A stretch of DNA of 14,589 nucleotides, from positions 1 through 14,589 of the forward strand of contig QQUK01000141.1 of assembly GCA_008501655.1 (NCBI GenBank). Direction: 5' to 3'. Under the pieces are notes generated by a model. The model was not told where the DNA came from. It saw only the letters and a list, made by a program, of their open reading frames with translations, and ran no database searches. Below, one piece after another: positions 1 through 7,181 of the stretch; the stretch's first letter is position 1, and every line of letters begins with the position of its first letter. The stretch is from Calditrichota bacterium. Lineage in GTDB: Bacteria; Zixibacteria; MSB-5A5; GN15; FEB-12. Position numbers and translations under genes: made by a program.

Positions 1-6
1 ATTTTT

Positions 7-1176
7 TCATAAGATTATAAGCTCCGTTTGTCTGGGGGAGATAAATTTCCCGCCGGTTTTTGTTATGACAATATCCTCTTCGAGTCCAACACAGCCGATT
101 CCCGGAAGGATAATCTCCAACTCAAGGGTGAAAGCATTGTTCTCCTCGAGGGGAATCATCGGCGCATTGCCGTATCGTTCCCATTTTGGTCCGATAAGTG
201 CTCCACCGTCATGGACATCGCGTCCAAGCTGATGACCGAGAGCATGCTCATACTCTGAGAATCCATTTTCCTTGAGCATCTCCCTTGCTTCATAATCAAT
301 TTCAAACCCCATTACACCCGGTTTACACATCTCTGCGGTTTTGGTAATGATGTTGACAACAAGGTCAAAAGCTTCTTTCAATTCGTTGGGAATTTCTTCT
401 TCGTTCTGGCGTCTCAGATAAGCAAGTCTCTGAATATCTGAACAATAGTCTTTATATTTTATACCAAAGTCGACATGTAAAAGATCCCCGCCAGCAAATT
501 TTGCTTCGGATGGCTCTGAATGACCGGCTTCCGATTTTGAACCGGCATTAACAATTGTCGGGAATGAAAGTCCGTTGCGGTCATTTTTAATATAGAAATC
601 TATTATCGATGCAATTTGAATTTCGGTCATTCCATCACGAATATCTTTGTATACTTTGTGCCAGATTTCATCTGCTTTTTCTGCGGCAGTGGTCAGGCGG
701 GAGATTTCTTCTGTCAGTTTTCTGCTTCTCAGTTTAGATATTAGCGGTTCTGAAGATATCAGATTATCAAGATACGGGGTCCCTTCGAGATACCGGCAAA
801 GGAGCAGATACAAACCGTGAGAGAGTCCATCAGCGGCAACATTGTCAGTGGAATAGTTAATCGCTATTTTCGAAGGGTTAATTTTGTTCAGGATTGTATT
901 GATTTCTTCTTTGGCGTCAGCTGTATATGTTTTCACTTCAGTAAAACAGCCTGATTTTATGAAATTTTCCTGGTCAAAATTTCCAACCAAAGCTATTGCC
1001 TGACGATCTTTTGTGAAGATAAAAAATGACTGCCAGGTAACATCATTGCCGACAACCAATGGTAAAGCCGGGTCGGGCGACATAGTTGATTCCCGGACAA
1101 AAATTATCCAGCAATCGAGGTCGATTTCATTTAAAATATCAAATGTTTGACCTATTTTGTCTTTGACTAAACTCAT
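7..1176 (-). CDS. M24 family metallopeptidase (Xaa-Pro aminopeptidase-like)
   Basis: This 389-residue protein has the creatinase/prolidase layout: an N-terminal domain (about 1-150) and a C-terminal pita-bread metallopeptidase domain (about 155-389). All five expected metal ligands can be seen: D236 (HVDFG), D247 (CSDIQR), H315 (GHQLGRD), E352 (FTLELE) and E367 (GLEEDI). A substrate-site His lies at H219 (AGHSEP). The family cleaves the bond between any N-terminal residue and proline, or X-Pro dipeptides, in the cytoplasm with a dinuclear metal centre. The gene is complete, with a TGA at 7-9. No Shine-Dalgarno precedes the ATG at 1176, but a promoter at 1185-1213 would start the transcript almost at the ATG. 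The family call is firm; aminopeptidase versus dipeptidase cannot be decided from sequence. Confidence 0.9.
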   Translation of the reverse strand: MSLVKDKIGQTFDILNEIDLDCWIIFVRESTMSPDPALPLVVGNDVTWQSFFIFTKDRQAIALVGNFDQENFIKSGCFTEVKTYTADAKEEINTILNKINPSKIAINYSTDNVAADGLSHGLYLLLCRYLEGTPYLDNLISSEPLISKLRSRKLTEEISRLTTAAEKADEIWHKVYKDIRDGMTEIQIASIIDFYIKNDRNGLSFPTIVNAGSKSEAGHSEPSEAKFAGGDLLHVDFGIKYKDYCSDIQRLAYLRRQNEEEIPNELKEAFDLVVNIITKTAEMCKPGVMGFEIDYEAREMLKENGFSEYEHALGHQLGRDVHDGGALIGPKWERYGNAPMIPLEENNAFTLELEIILPGIGCVGLEEDIVITKTGGKFISPRQTELIIL

Positions 1177-1184
1177 AAGGGGTG

Positions 1185-1213
1185 AACATAAGAAATTTAG
1201 CTAAAAGAGACAA
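1185..1213 (-). promoter_or_regulatory. Candidate sigma-70 promoter for the M24 peptidase gene
   Basis: Read on the minus strand, TTGTCT (1213-1208) is followed after 17 bases by TATGTT (1190-1185). Both boxes match the consensus at 4 of 6 positions or better. A start about 7 bases further on would fall at roughly 1178-1179, next to the ATG at 1176, so the mRNA would be leaderless or nearly so. That fits the absence of a Shine-Dalgarno. It rests on pattern only. Confidence 0.4.
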
Positions 1214-1380
1214 GTTGTTTATTGCGGTAAACCGGAAAGATTAAGGTTTCTCATATGCTGGCTATTGTGCAAAATTGATACAAAAATGAAAATATCGGTA
1301 AAATTGATTTACTTAGGTATCTGATATGTCGATATCTTAACCAAGACTCACTTAATCCTTGATAACATAGAGGAGGTATC

Positions 1381-1821
1381 ATGTATCAGGAAAATTATAA
1401 TGCAGCAGCAGATGGCGGCGGAATCGGAATTATGTTTTTGCTGGTTTGTTTTGCTTTGTATTTCTACCTTGCATTCTCACAGTTTAAAATGGCTCAGAAG
1501 TGCGGACATTCAGATTCTGCATGGTGGTCATTTATTCCAATCCTCAATACAGTTCTTTTATGGAAAATGTCCGGTAAAGAATGGTATTGGTTTGTTTTCT
1601 TTTTAGTCCCGATTGTTAATATCGTGGCATTTTTTATTGTATGGGCTGAAGTAGCCAAAAACCTTGGTCATTCCGCATTCTGGGGTGCTATGGTAATGCT
1701 GCCGGTAATCAATTTTGTCGCTTTATACATTCTTGCATTTACTGAAGGAGAAAATAAACGTTTCCAGTCTCCCCCGCCTTCGCAAAGTTTCAATAAACCT
1801 CAGACACCGACCCACGTTTGA
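1381..1821 (+). CDS. Small multi-pass membrane protein, DUF5684-like
   Basis: This 146-residue protein has about four hydrophobic segments (about 15-33, 47-61, 68-90 and 98-120) and a polar, Pro/Gln-rich C-terminal tail (about 122-146). A P-x-x-N signature recurs: FIPILN (51-56), LVPIVN (75-80) and LPVIN (107-111). The first and last follow a matching CGHS/LGHS element, which suggests an ancient internal duplication. This pattern matches small membrane proteins labelled DUF5684, whose function I do not know. A strong Shine-Dalgarno (GGAGGT) sits just before the ATG. It stands alone, with a divergent peptidase upstream and a convergent lyase downstream. Confidence 0.75.
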   Translation: MYQENYNAAADGGGIGIMFLLVCFALYFYLAFSQFKMAQKCGHSDSAWWSFIPILNTVLLWKMSGKEWYWFVFFLVPIVNIVAFFIVWAEVAKNLGHSAFWGAMVMLPVINFVALYILAFTEGENKRFQSPPPSQSFNKPQTPTHV

Positions 1822-1850
1822 TGGTAAGGGGTTAAGTCACTGTTTATAAA

Positions 1851-1879
1851 AAAAGCGGTATCAATTTGATACCGCTTTT
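1851..1879. terminator. Bidirectional intrinsic terminator
   Basis: A perfect 13-bp inverted repeat (AAAAGCGGTATCA at 1851-1863, TGATACCGCTTTT at 1867-1879) has a 3-base loop. A-rich sequence precedes it and T-rich sequence follows, so it reads as a rho-independent terminator on both strands. It lies between the convergent genes ending at 1821 (+) and 1885 (-). Confidence 0.9.
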
Positions 1880-1884
1880 CTTTT

Positions 1885-2649
1885 TTATTTGATTTCTCGT
1901 TCATCCGGTCCGTCGTAGTCAAACGGAAGCGGTCCGAGTTTCCGCATCGGTTTTTCGCGGGTCTTTTCTTCGATGGCATGAGCAATCAGTCCCGGGACAC
2001 GGGAGATAATAAAAAATCCTTTACCAAGTCTCCAGTCGAAGCCCATATCAGAAATTACAGCGGCGATAGCACCGTCTACATTGATAGGCAGTTTTTTCCC
2101 AAGTTTGATTTCAAGTGCTTTTTCCAATGCTTTGCAAAGTTCGATATGTTTTCCGGAGTAGCCGTGTCTTTCTGCGATAGAGAAAAGTTTAGCTGTTCTC
2201 GGGTCGACGTTGTGGAGTCGGTGTCCGAATCCTGGCATACGTTTTTTATTTTCTTTGAGCCATCCGACTAAACCGGCTGCCTGTTCTTCCGGTGTGCCTT
2301 CTTTTTGAGCCCATTCCTGCATAATCTGTGCGGACTGTTCAATAGCCCCGCCATGGGTATCTCCGATAACCAGAACGCCGCCGGCAACGGCAGCATTGAG
2401 GGAGTTGCCACCGGACATAACTGTACGGGTTCCCAGAACTGAGGGTGGAGTGGCACCATGGTCGATTGAGGCGACCAGGATCGCATTCATCAGTTCAGCT
2501 TCAGCTTTTGAAGGGAGTTCCCCTTTGAGAATAAGATATACTGTCTCAGCATAAGAGAGGTTTTCCATGATATCGGTGATATTGTATCCTTTGACATGGA
2601 TTTTACCCGGTTCGATTTTAGTAATCGATGTTTTCCAATTTTCTGACAT
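1885..2649 (-). CDS. Citryl-CoA lyase-type short citrate synthase homologue
   Basis: The 254 residues match the catalytic core of citrate synthase, without the extra N-terminal region of true citrate synthases (usually 370-430 residues). The three catalytic residues are in place: H99 (GDTHGGA), H143 (PGFGHRL) and D192 (INVDGA). A further active-site His is H64 (SIDHGA), and an Arg is at R217 (ISRVPG). Short proteins of this shape are annotated citryl-CoA lyase, which splits citryl-CoA into acetyl-CoA and oxaloacetate in two-enzyme citrate cleavage. A short citrate synthase or another acyl-CoA lyase is possible. No citryl-CoA synthetase or ATP-citrate lyase subunit lies in the window. The start has a good Shine-Dalgarno (AAGGA, minus strand). 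The gene is 26 bases downstream of the lipoprotein gene on the same strand and probably shares its transcript. Confidence 0.8.
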   Translation of the reverse strand: MSENWKTSITKIEPGKIHVKGYNITDIMENLSYAETVYLILKGELPSKAEAELMNAILVASIDHGATPPSVLGTRTVMSGGNSLNAAVAGGVLVIGDTHGGAIEQSAQIMQEWAQKEGTPEEQAAGLVGWLKENKKRMPGFGHRLHNVDPRTAKLFSIAERHGYSGKHIELCKALEKALEIKLGKKLPINVDGAIAAVISDMGFDWRLGKGFFIISRVPGLIAHAIEEKTREKPMRKLGPLPFDYDGPDEREIK

Positions 2650-2675
2650 AGGATCCTTCTTTTAAATCGCTCGAT

Positions 2676-3455
2676 TTATTTACCAATTGCTTGCCTGACT
2701 ACAGACAACCATTCTTTTTCCAGAGAATCAACAGAGATTTCAAAAAGCCCATTGACGGTTGAATCAAATGAGACCGGAGATTCATACATGATTTTCAAAG
2801 ATTCGGGACCATACTTAAACATAACAAAATCAACAAATGAAGCTCCCTGAATTGCCTGGTCCCATCCCCACCAAACGGTAGTGTTTGTATCTCCCGCAAG
2901 TTCTTTTAAAGGGATATAAATTCCCCGTTGTTGATAATCATCGGTGATTTCATGGTAGTTTCTTCCGGTTGCATCCATTAAGGCAAGTAGTCCGTTTTTT
3001 ATAAAGTAGTGTCTGGATTCGACAGGTGACCATTTGTTTATCATGTACTCCATCATCGGTACACCAAAGTGTATATGACCCCAAAAATGGATTGAATCAC
3101 CGGAGACATAAGGGAAATCCTTGTCGACTATTTCTCTTGCCTGCCCCATTCCGGTATAGAAATAAATAGTAATTGTATCGTTTGGGGGATCGATGAATAG
3201 AATCTGAGCATCACGATTCATCATAGCCTCGTATTTTTTTGCAAAAACATTAATGGAATCCGAAATTATATGTCTTTGGGGATAGCGGAAAACCATATTT
3301 TTATACTGATATCTATTCCAGTCATCATAGGGAGACTGAACCGAAATTTCTTTATTTGCATCTGTTTTTTCCTGCTTATTCTGGCAGGATGTACTTGCCA
3401 GTAAAAGTCCGCAGATGAAAAGGGTTTTCAGGCAACTTGACCAAGATATATTCAA
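2676..3455 (-). CDS. Lipoprotein with a degenerate gluzincin/peptidase MA-like domain
   Basis: I prefer the TTG start at 3455 (259 residues). It has a Shine-Dalgarno-like AGGAA about 7 bases upstream and gives a compact signal peptide ending in the lipobox LASTSC. A GTG at 3491 (271 residues) is in frame but has no ribosome site. The mature part resembles the peptidase MA/gluzincin fold: a strand ending in TITIYFY, then a helix region, then GLLALMDATGRNYHE. In active relatives the helix carries HExxH and is followed by an NEGLA-type motif. Here these read as MEYMI and KNGLL, so the zinc ligands appear lost. It is probably an envelope-anchored pseudo-enzyme or binding protein. The fold assignment is an inference from motif spacing, and the function is unknown. 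It is first in a minus-strand pair with the citryl-CoA-lyase-type gene. Confidence 0.7.
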   Translation of the reverse strand: MNISWSSCLKTLFICGLLLASTSCQNKQEKTDANKEISVQSPYDDWNRYQYKNMVFRYPQRHIISDSINVFAKKYEAMMNRDAQILFIDPPNDTITIYFYTGMGQAREIVDKDFPYVSGDSIHFWGHIHFGVPMMEYMINKWSPVESRHYFIKNGLLALMDATGRNYHEITDDYQQRGIYIPLKELAGDTNTTVWWGWDQAIQGASFVDFVMFKYGPESLKIMYESPVSFDSTVNGLFEISVDSLEKEWLSVVRQAIGK

Positions 3456-3592
3456 TTTCCTATTCCTATCGATAAAGTTCAGATTCAGCACTTTTGAGCT
3501 AATCTATTATTTATAAACATTTTTGGAGAATATATGGGGTAAAGATTGATCTGTCAAACCGAATATTTTCGTTATTTTTTTCACAAACAGGC

Positions 3593-3621
3593 TTGACTTT
3601 AAAGAGTTTTTTGGCGATATT
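3593..3621 (+). promoter_or_regulatory. Candidate promoter of the oxidoreductase operon
   Basis: TTGACT (3593-3598), 5 of 6 to the -35 consensus, is followed after 17 bases by GATATT (3616-3621), 4 of 6 to the -10. It lies about 100 bases before the first operon gene, which leaves a leader holding the inverted repeat at 3627-3672. The same CTTGACTTT string recurs at 12381, upstream of the STAS gene. Confidence 0.4.
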
Positions 3622-3626
3622 TGAAG

Positions 3627-3672
3627 CAAGACAATTTTAAGTACCTTTTGATTTGCAGTACTACTTGTCTTG
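3627..3672 (+). promoter_or_regulatory. Interrupted inverted repeat in the operon leader
   Basis: CAAGACAA (3627-3634) pairs with TTGTCTTG (3665-3672). Nested inside, GTAC (3641-3644) pairs with GTAC (3658-3661). The element starts six bases after the putative -10, so it would be the first structure in the leader RNA or a dyad operator at the transcription start. No U-tract follows, so it is not a simple terminator. Confidence 0.4.
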
Positions 3673-3724
3673 ATGTTGTTATTGCTCTATTTTGGGTATT
3701 GGGTGAAATTTGTAAGGTGATAAA

Positions 3725-4447
3725 TTGGTACAAGACAGCATTATGACAAAATGGAAACTTCCTCACATTACTAAACCGATAAACATTATTGTCGGCGGTT
3801 ATGGCTCCGGTAAGTCTGAAGTTTCGGTTAATTTAGCCCGCACACTTGTCTTAGATCAAGACTTCAAAAACAGACCTATTTCTATACTTGATTTAGATAT
3901 TGTAAACCCATATTTCCGATCCCGTGAGGCTTCCGTAGAACTTGAGAAGCTTGGTATTGAAGCTATCAATCCTGAAGGTAGTGAATATTATGCTGATCTT
4001 CCGATTATCCTCCCCCAAATCAAAGGTGTTATTCAAAATGCTCAAGGTACCGTTATCTGCGATGTTGGCGGAGATGATGTCGGTGCGCGGGTACTTTCAT
4101 CACTTGAGACTTCATTTCATCGGAAAAGTTATGATATGTTTTTAGTGTTGAATGCTAATCGCCCCTTTACCTCTTCGGTCGCAAGTACTCAAAAGCTTAT
4201 TGGAGAGATAGAATCATCATCCCGACTTAGATTTTCAGGAATCATTTCTAATTCCCATTTAATGGATTATACAACAGCGGATACAATTATAGATGGAATC
4301 AAATTATCTGAAGCTGTTTCAAAAGAGATAAATCTTCCAATTACCTGTATTTGTGCTGAAACAAAAATTTTGGATTTAATGACAAAGAATAAAATTAAGT
4401 ACCCGGTTCTTCCTTTAAACAGGTCTCTGCTGAAGCCCTGGGAATGA
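3725..4447 (+). CDS. P-loop ATPase (CobQ/MinD/ParA-like), first gene of the oxidoreductase operon
   Basis: This 240-residue protein has a Walker A motif GGYGSGKS (24-31). It also carries the signature LDLDIVNPYFRSRE (55-68), a Walker B-like VICDVGGDDVGAR (110-122) and LNANRPFTS (142-150). These are typical of an uncharacterised ATP-binding family with a CobQ/CobB/MinD/ParA-type domain that I recall in anaerobes. The start is taken as TTG at 3725, because AAGGTG (3714-3719) is 5 bases upstream. The in-frame ATG at 3743 has no ribosome site at the right distance. It heads the operon, 23 bases before the ferredoxin gene. That suggests a role in assembly, cofactor or Fe-S loading, or localisation of the oxidoreductase, but the sequence does not prove one. 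ATP binding is well supported; the job is unknown. Confidence 0.8.
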   Translation: MVQDSIMTKWKLPHITKPINIIVGGYGSGKSEVSVNLARTLVLDQDFKNRPISILDLDIVNPYFRSREASVELEKLGIEAINPEGSEYYADLPIILPQIKGVIQNAQGTVICDVGGDDVGARVLSSLETSFHRKSYDMFLVLNANRPFTSSVASTQKLIGEIESSSRLRFSGIISNSHLMDYTTADTIIDGIKLSEAVSKEINLPITCICAETKILDLMTKNKIKYPVLPLNRSLLKPWE

Positions 4448-4470
4448 CCGATTGACATAAAGGATTTTGT

Positions 4471-4704
4471 ATGCCTTCTGTAATCATAGATAAAAATCAC
4501 TGTAAAGGATGTGAGCTCTGTGTAAAAGCCTGCCCCCAGCAGATTCTTCAGATGTCGAAGACAATCGGGGTCAAGGGGTATTTTTATGCTGAGCTGTTTG
4601 ACAGTTCGCGATGTATCGGGTGTAAACTTTGTGCGGTAACCTGCCCCGATGTAGCGATTGAAGTTGTCACACATGGAACCTCATTCGTCCTGTACGACTA
4701 TTAA
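4471..4704 (+). CDS. 2[4Fe-4S] ferredoxin, delta subunit of 2-oxoacid:ferredoxin oxidoreductase
   Basis: This 77-residue protein has two complete cluster motifs: C11-x2-C14-x2-C17-x3-C21-P and C48-x2-C51-x2-C54-x3-C58-P. That is the bacterial-type two-cluster ferredoxin expected as the delta (KorD/VorD-like) subunit of four-subunit 2-oxoacid oxidoreductases. Its gene lies directly before the alpha gene, and its stop codon overlaps the alpha gene's Shine-Dalgarno. It would take electrons from the thiamine-diphosphate subunit and pass them to soluble ferredoxin or to the flavin module encoded downstream. AAGGA lies 6 bases before the ATG. Confidence 0.92.
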   Translation: MPSVIIDKNHCKGCELCVKACPQQILQMSKTIGVKGYFYAELFDSSRCIGCKLCAVTCPDVAIEVVTHGTSFVLYDY

Positions 4705-4717
4705 AGGAGGGAATTGT

Positions 4718-5839
4718 ATGGCAAAAGTACTGATGAAAGGTAATGAAGCGATCGCCGAAGCTGCTATCAAAGCGGGAGCGAAAAATTATTTCTGTTATCC
4801 GATAACTCCACAAACTGAAGTCGCTGAATATCTGGCTAAACGGATGCCGGAAGTAGGCGGAGTATTCCTCCAGGGTGAGTCGGAACTTGCTGTGGCCAAT
4901 ATGCTTTTTGGAGCTGCAGCTACCGGTAAACGTGTTTTCACAACCTCTTCCTCACCCGGTATCTCGCTTATGCAGGAAGCAATTTCATATATGGCAGGTG
5001 CGGAACTTCCAACTGTTATCGTAAATATCATGCGCGGTGGTCCGGGGCTCGGCGGAATTCTGCCAGCACAATCTGACTATTTCCAGTCGGTCAAAGGCGG
5101 CGGACACGGGGACTACAGACTTTTGGTTTTAGCTCCTTCGACAATTCAGGAAGCGGTAGATTTGATGATGCTTTCGTTTCATCTGGCTGACAAATACCGA
5201 AATCCGGTCATGATGATCGGGGACGGGATGATTGGACAGATGATGGAGCCGGTTGAATTTCCTGATAAATTTGAAGAGGATGAACTTCCTGAAAAAGACT
5301 GGGCAATCACCGGTGCTAAAGGAAGAAAACCGAAAGTCGCCAAATCTTTGTTTTTAGATCCTCATGCTCTTGAGGACAACAGCTGGAAACTTCATGCGAA
5401 GTATGAAGAGATGAAAAAGCATGAAATCCGGTTTGAAAAATATAAAATGTCCGACAAAAACGAGATTATGCTGGTTGCTTATGGAACAATGGCTCGAATT
5501 TGTCAGACAGCAATAGATCATCTTGAATCCGAAGGAATATCAGTCGGATTGTTCAGACCGATTACTCTCTTCCCCTTCCCGTTACAACAGATACAGGATG
5601 AAGCAGTAAAAAAGAATATCAAAAAAGTACTCGTCATTGAAATGAGTACGGCTCAGATGATGGAAGATGTCGAACGGGCGATACTTGGTAAAAAACAGAT
5701 CGATTTTTATGGACGCACCGGCGGTATTGTTCCTTCTCCTGAGGAAGTTGTCAATAAGATAAAAGGGATGGTTGCAAAAAAAGCAAAATCAAAAAAAACA
5801 GCAGCCAAAAAAACATCTAAATCTAAAAAGAAAGCATGA
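4718..5839 (+). CDS. vorB: 2-oxoacid:ferredoxin oxidoreductase alpha subunit (VorB-type, 3-methyl-2-oxobutanoate dehydrogenase subunit VorB)
   Basis: The 373-residue product carries the alpha-subunit pyrimidine-binding domain, with the YPITPQTE motif at 27-34 and TTSSSPGISLMQEAISY (75-91). The transketolase C-terminal-like domain is at about 245-350. The sequence style (KVLMKGNEA, RGGPGLGGI, GGGHGDYRL) is that of proteins named VorB. Relatives act on branched-chain 2-oxoacids or 2-oxoglutarate, so the substrate is open. ATG 4718 is chosen because AAAGGAGGG precedes it; an in-frame upstream start at 4658 would overlap the ferredoxin gene without a ribosome site. The last 20 residues hold 11 lysines, which is unusual for the family. 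The stop overlaps the first possible ATG of the beta gene (ATGA at 5836). Confidence 0.92.
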   Translation: MAKVLMKGNEAIAEAAIKAGAKNYFCYPITPQTEVAEYLAKRMPEVGGVFLQGESELAVANMLFGAAATGKRVFTTSSSPGISLMQEAISYMAGAELPTVIVNIMRGGPGLGGILPAQSDYFQSVKGGGHGDYRLLVLAPSTIQEAVDLMMLSFHLADKYRNPVMMIGDGMIGQMMEPVEFPDKFEEDELPEKDWAITGAKGRKPKVAKSLFLDPHALEDNSWKLHAKYEEMKKHEIRFEKYKMSDKNEIMLVAYGTMARICQTAIDHLESEGISVGLFRPITLFPFPLQQIQDEAVKKNIKKVLVIEMSTAQMMEDVERAILGKKQIDFYGRTGGIVPSPEEVVNKIKGMVAKKAKSKKTAAKKTSKSKKKA

Positions 5840-5847
5840 GGTCGGAT

Positions 5848-6615
5848 ATGAGTATAAAAGAAAAAACGATATTTGCCCGACCTGATTCTATGACCGATGT
5901 CGTCACTCATTACTGCCCCGGTTGTACACACGGAGTTATTCATAGACTTGTCGCCGAGGTAATCGATGAAATGGGTCTTCGGGAACAGGCTGTCGGTGTT
6001 GCTCCGGTCGGCTGTTCGGTATTGGCATATAATTATTTTAATACAGACTTTTTAGAAGCACCGCATGGCCGCGCTCCCGCTCTTGCAACCGGATTTAAAC
6101 GGCTTCGCCCGGACATGACTGTATTCACCTATCAGGGTGACGGTGATTTAATTTCAATCGGAATGAGTGAGATCATGCATGCCGCAAACCGTGGTGAAAA
6201 GTTTACAACAATTTTTGTGAACAACGCTATTTACGGTATGACCGGTGGGCAGATGGCACCGACTACTTTGCAGGGTCAGATTACTTCAACTTGCCCGGCC
6301 GGAAGAGATTTAGATAAAACAGGTCATCCTATCCGGATGGTGGAACTTTTATCAGGTCTTGTAACACCGATGTATCTTGAACGGGTTTCGGTTCATTCAC
6401 CAAGACATATAATTCAGGCTAAGAAAGCTGTCAGGAAAGCGTTTGAATATCAAAATGCGAATAAATGTTTCTCACTTGTTGAAGTTCTCTCAACCTGTCC
6501 GACTAACTGGGGCCAGACACCTGAGGAAGCAACCGATTGGCTTGAAAAGAATATGCTTTCTTATTATCCGCTCGGAGTAAAAAAAGACTCTTTCGGAGAA
6601 GGAGGTGACCGATGA
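5848..6615 (+). CDS. 2-oxoacid:ferredoxin oxidoreductase beta subunit (thiamine diphosphate-binding)
   Basis: The 255 residues contain the thiamine-diphosphate motif from GDGD (97-100) to the Asn pair at N125-N126. Four cysteines expected to bind the proximal [4Fe-4S] cluster are C23 and C26 (CPGC), C56 (PVGCS) and C217 (STCPTNW). The subunit decarboxylates the 2-oxoacid on thiamine diphosphate, forms acyl-CoA, and passes electrons one at a time to its cluster. ATG 5848 is preferred because GAGG lies 6 bases upstream. ATG 5836, overlapping the alpha stop as ATGA, would add four residues. The gene overlaps the gamma gene by four bases. Alternative names are KorB or VorA. Confidence 0.92.
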   Translation: MSIKEKTIFARPDSMTDVVTHYCPGCTHGVIHRLVAEVIDEMGLREQAVGVAPVGCSVLAYNYFNTDFLEAPHGRAPALATGFKRLRPDMTVFTYQGDGDLISIGMSEIMHAANRGEKFTTIFVNNAIYGMTGGQMAPTTLQGQITSTCPAGRDLDKTGHPIRMVELLSGLVTPMYLERVSVHSPRHIIQAKKAVRKAFEYQNANKCFSLVEVLSTCPTNWGQTPEEATDWLEKNMLSYYPLGVKKDSFGEGGDR

Positions 6616-7181
6616 AGCAATACGAAGTCACCTTTGCCGGATTTGGCGGTCAGGGAATAATGACAGCCGGGCAGCTTCTTGCTTACTCAGGCATGAATGA
6701 AGAGAAAAAAGTAATTTGGCTGCCATCATATGGTCCGGAGATGCGCGGTGGTACAGCGTATTGTACAATCGTTATCTCTGACCAAAGAATAGGTTCTCCG
6801 ATTATTAATACACCAACCGGAATCTGTGTCTTTAACCGTCCATCTTTTGATAAGTTTGAATCAAAAGTCAAACCGGGTGGATTGCTGGTTGTAAACTCAT
6901 CATTGATCAATGTCTCATCAAAACGCACAGACATCGACCAGCTTTTGATTCCTGCGAACAAGATTTCAATGGAAGCCGGCTCACCAAAGGCTGCTAATGT
7001 CGCAGTTCTCGGTGCTTTTATCGGTGCAACAAATATCCTGAAATATAAAACTATTGAAGAGACACTGAAGCAGAAGCTCGGTCATAAAAAGTCACTTTTA
7101 GAAATTAACTTACAGGTTCTTAAGCAGGGTTTTGATTTTGCGAAAAAGAATCTTGTTAAAGCAAAGAAGGTGACCGCATGA
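6612..7181 (+). CDS. 2-oxoacid:ferredoxin oxidoreductase gamma subunit
   Basis: The 189-residue protein opens with GFGGQGI (10-16) and has YGPEMRGG (40-47), the hallmarks of the gamma subunit, a catalytic domain found fused or separate in this enzyme class and associated with CoA binding. Its ATG overlaps the beta stop (ATGA at 6612), with GGAGG just upstream. Its own stop overlaps the NuoE-like start in the same way at 7178. This physically couples the 2-oxoacid enzyme genes to those of the NAD module. The C-terminus is lysine-rich (KKNLVKAKKV), as in the alpha subunit but less so. Confidence 0.92.
   Translation: MKQYEVTFAGFGGQGIMTAGQLLAYSGMNEEKKVIWLPSYGPEMRGGTAYCTIVISDQRIGSPIINTPTGICVFNRPSFDKFESKVKPGGLLVVNSSLINVSSKRTDIDQLLIPANKISMEAGSPKAANVAVLGAFIGATNILKYKTIEETLKQKLGHKKSLLEINLQVLKQGFDFAKKNLVKAKKVTA

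Noticed and set aside
28..258. Plus-strand open frame opposite the M24 gene
   Set aside because: It is antisense to a well-supported gene, has no recognisable protein features, and lacks a ribosome site.
4658..4717. Upstream start for the VorB-type subunit
   Set aside because: It would overlap the ferredoxin gene by 47 bases and has no ribosome site; ATG 4718 has AAAGGAGGG and starts at the usual family N-terminus.
5776..5839. Frameshift as the explanation of the Lys-rich tail
   Set aside because: The frame ends in an ATGA overlap with the next gene, matching the coupling seen along the operon, so the frame is probably right, though A-run errors cannot be excluded.
1885..7181. Claim of a complete reductive TCA cycle
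   Set aside because: Only a lyase-type gene and one 2-oxoacid oxidoreductase of unsettled substrate are seen; the citrate-activating enzyme and other steps are absent from the window.
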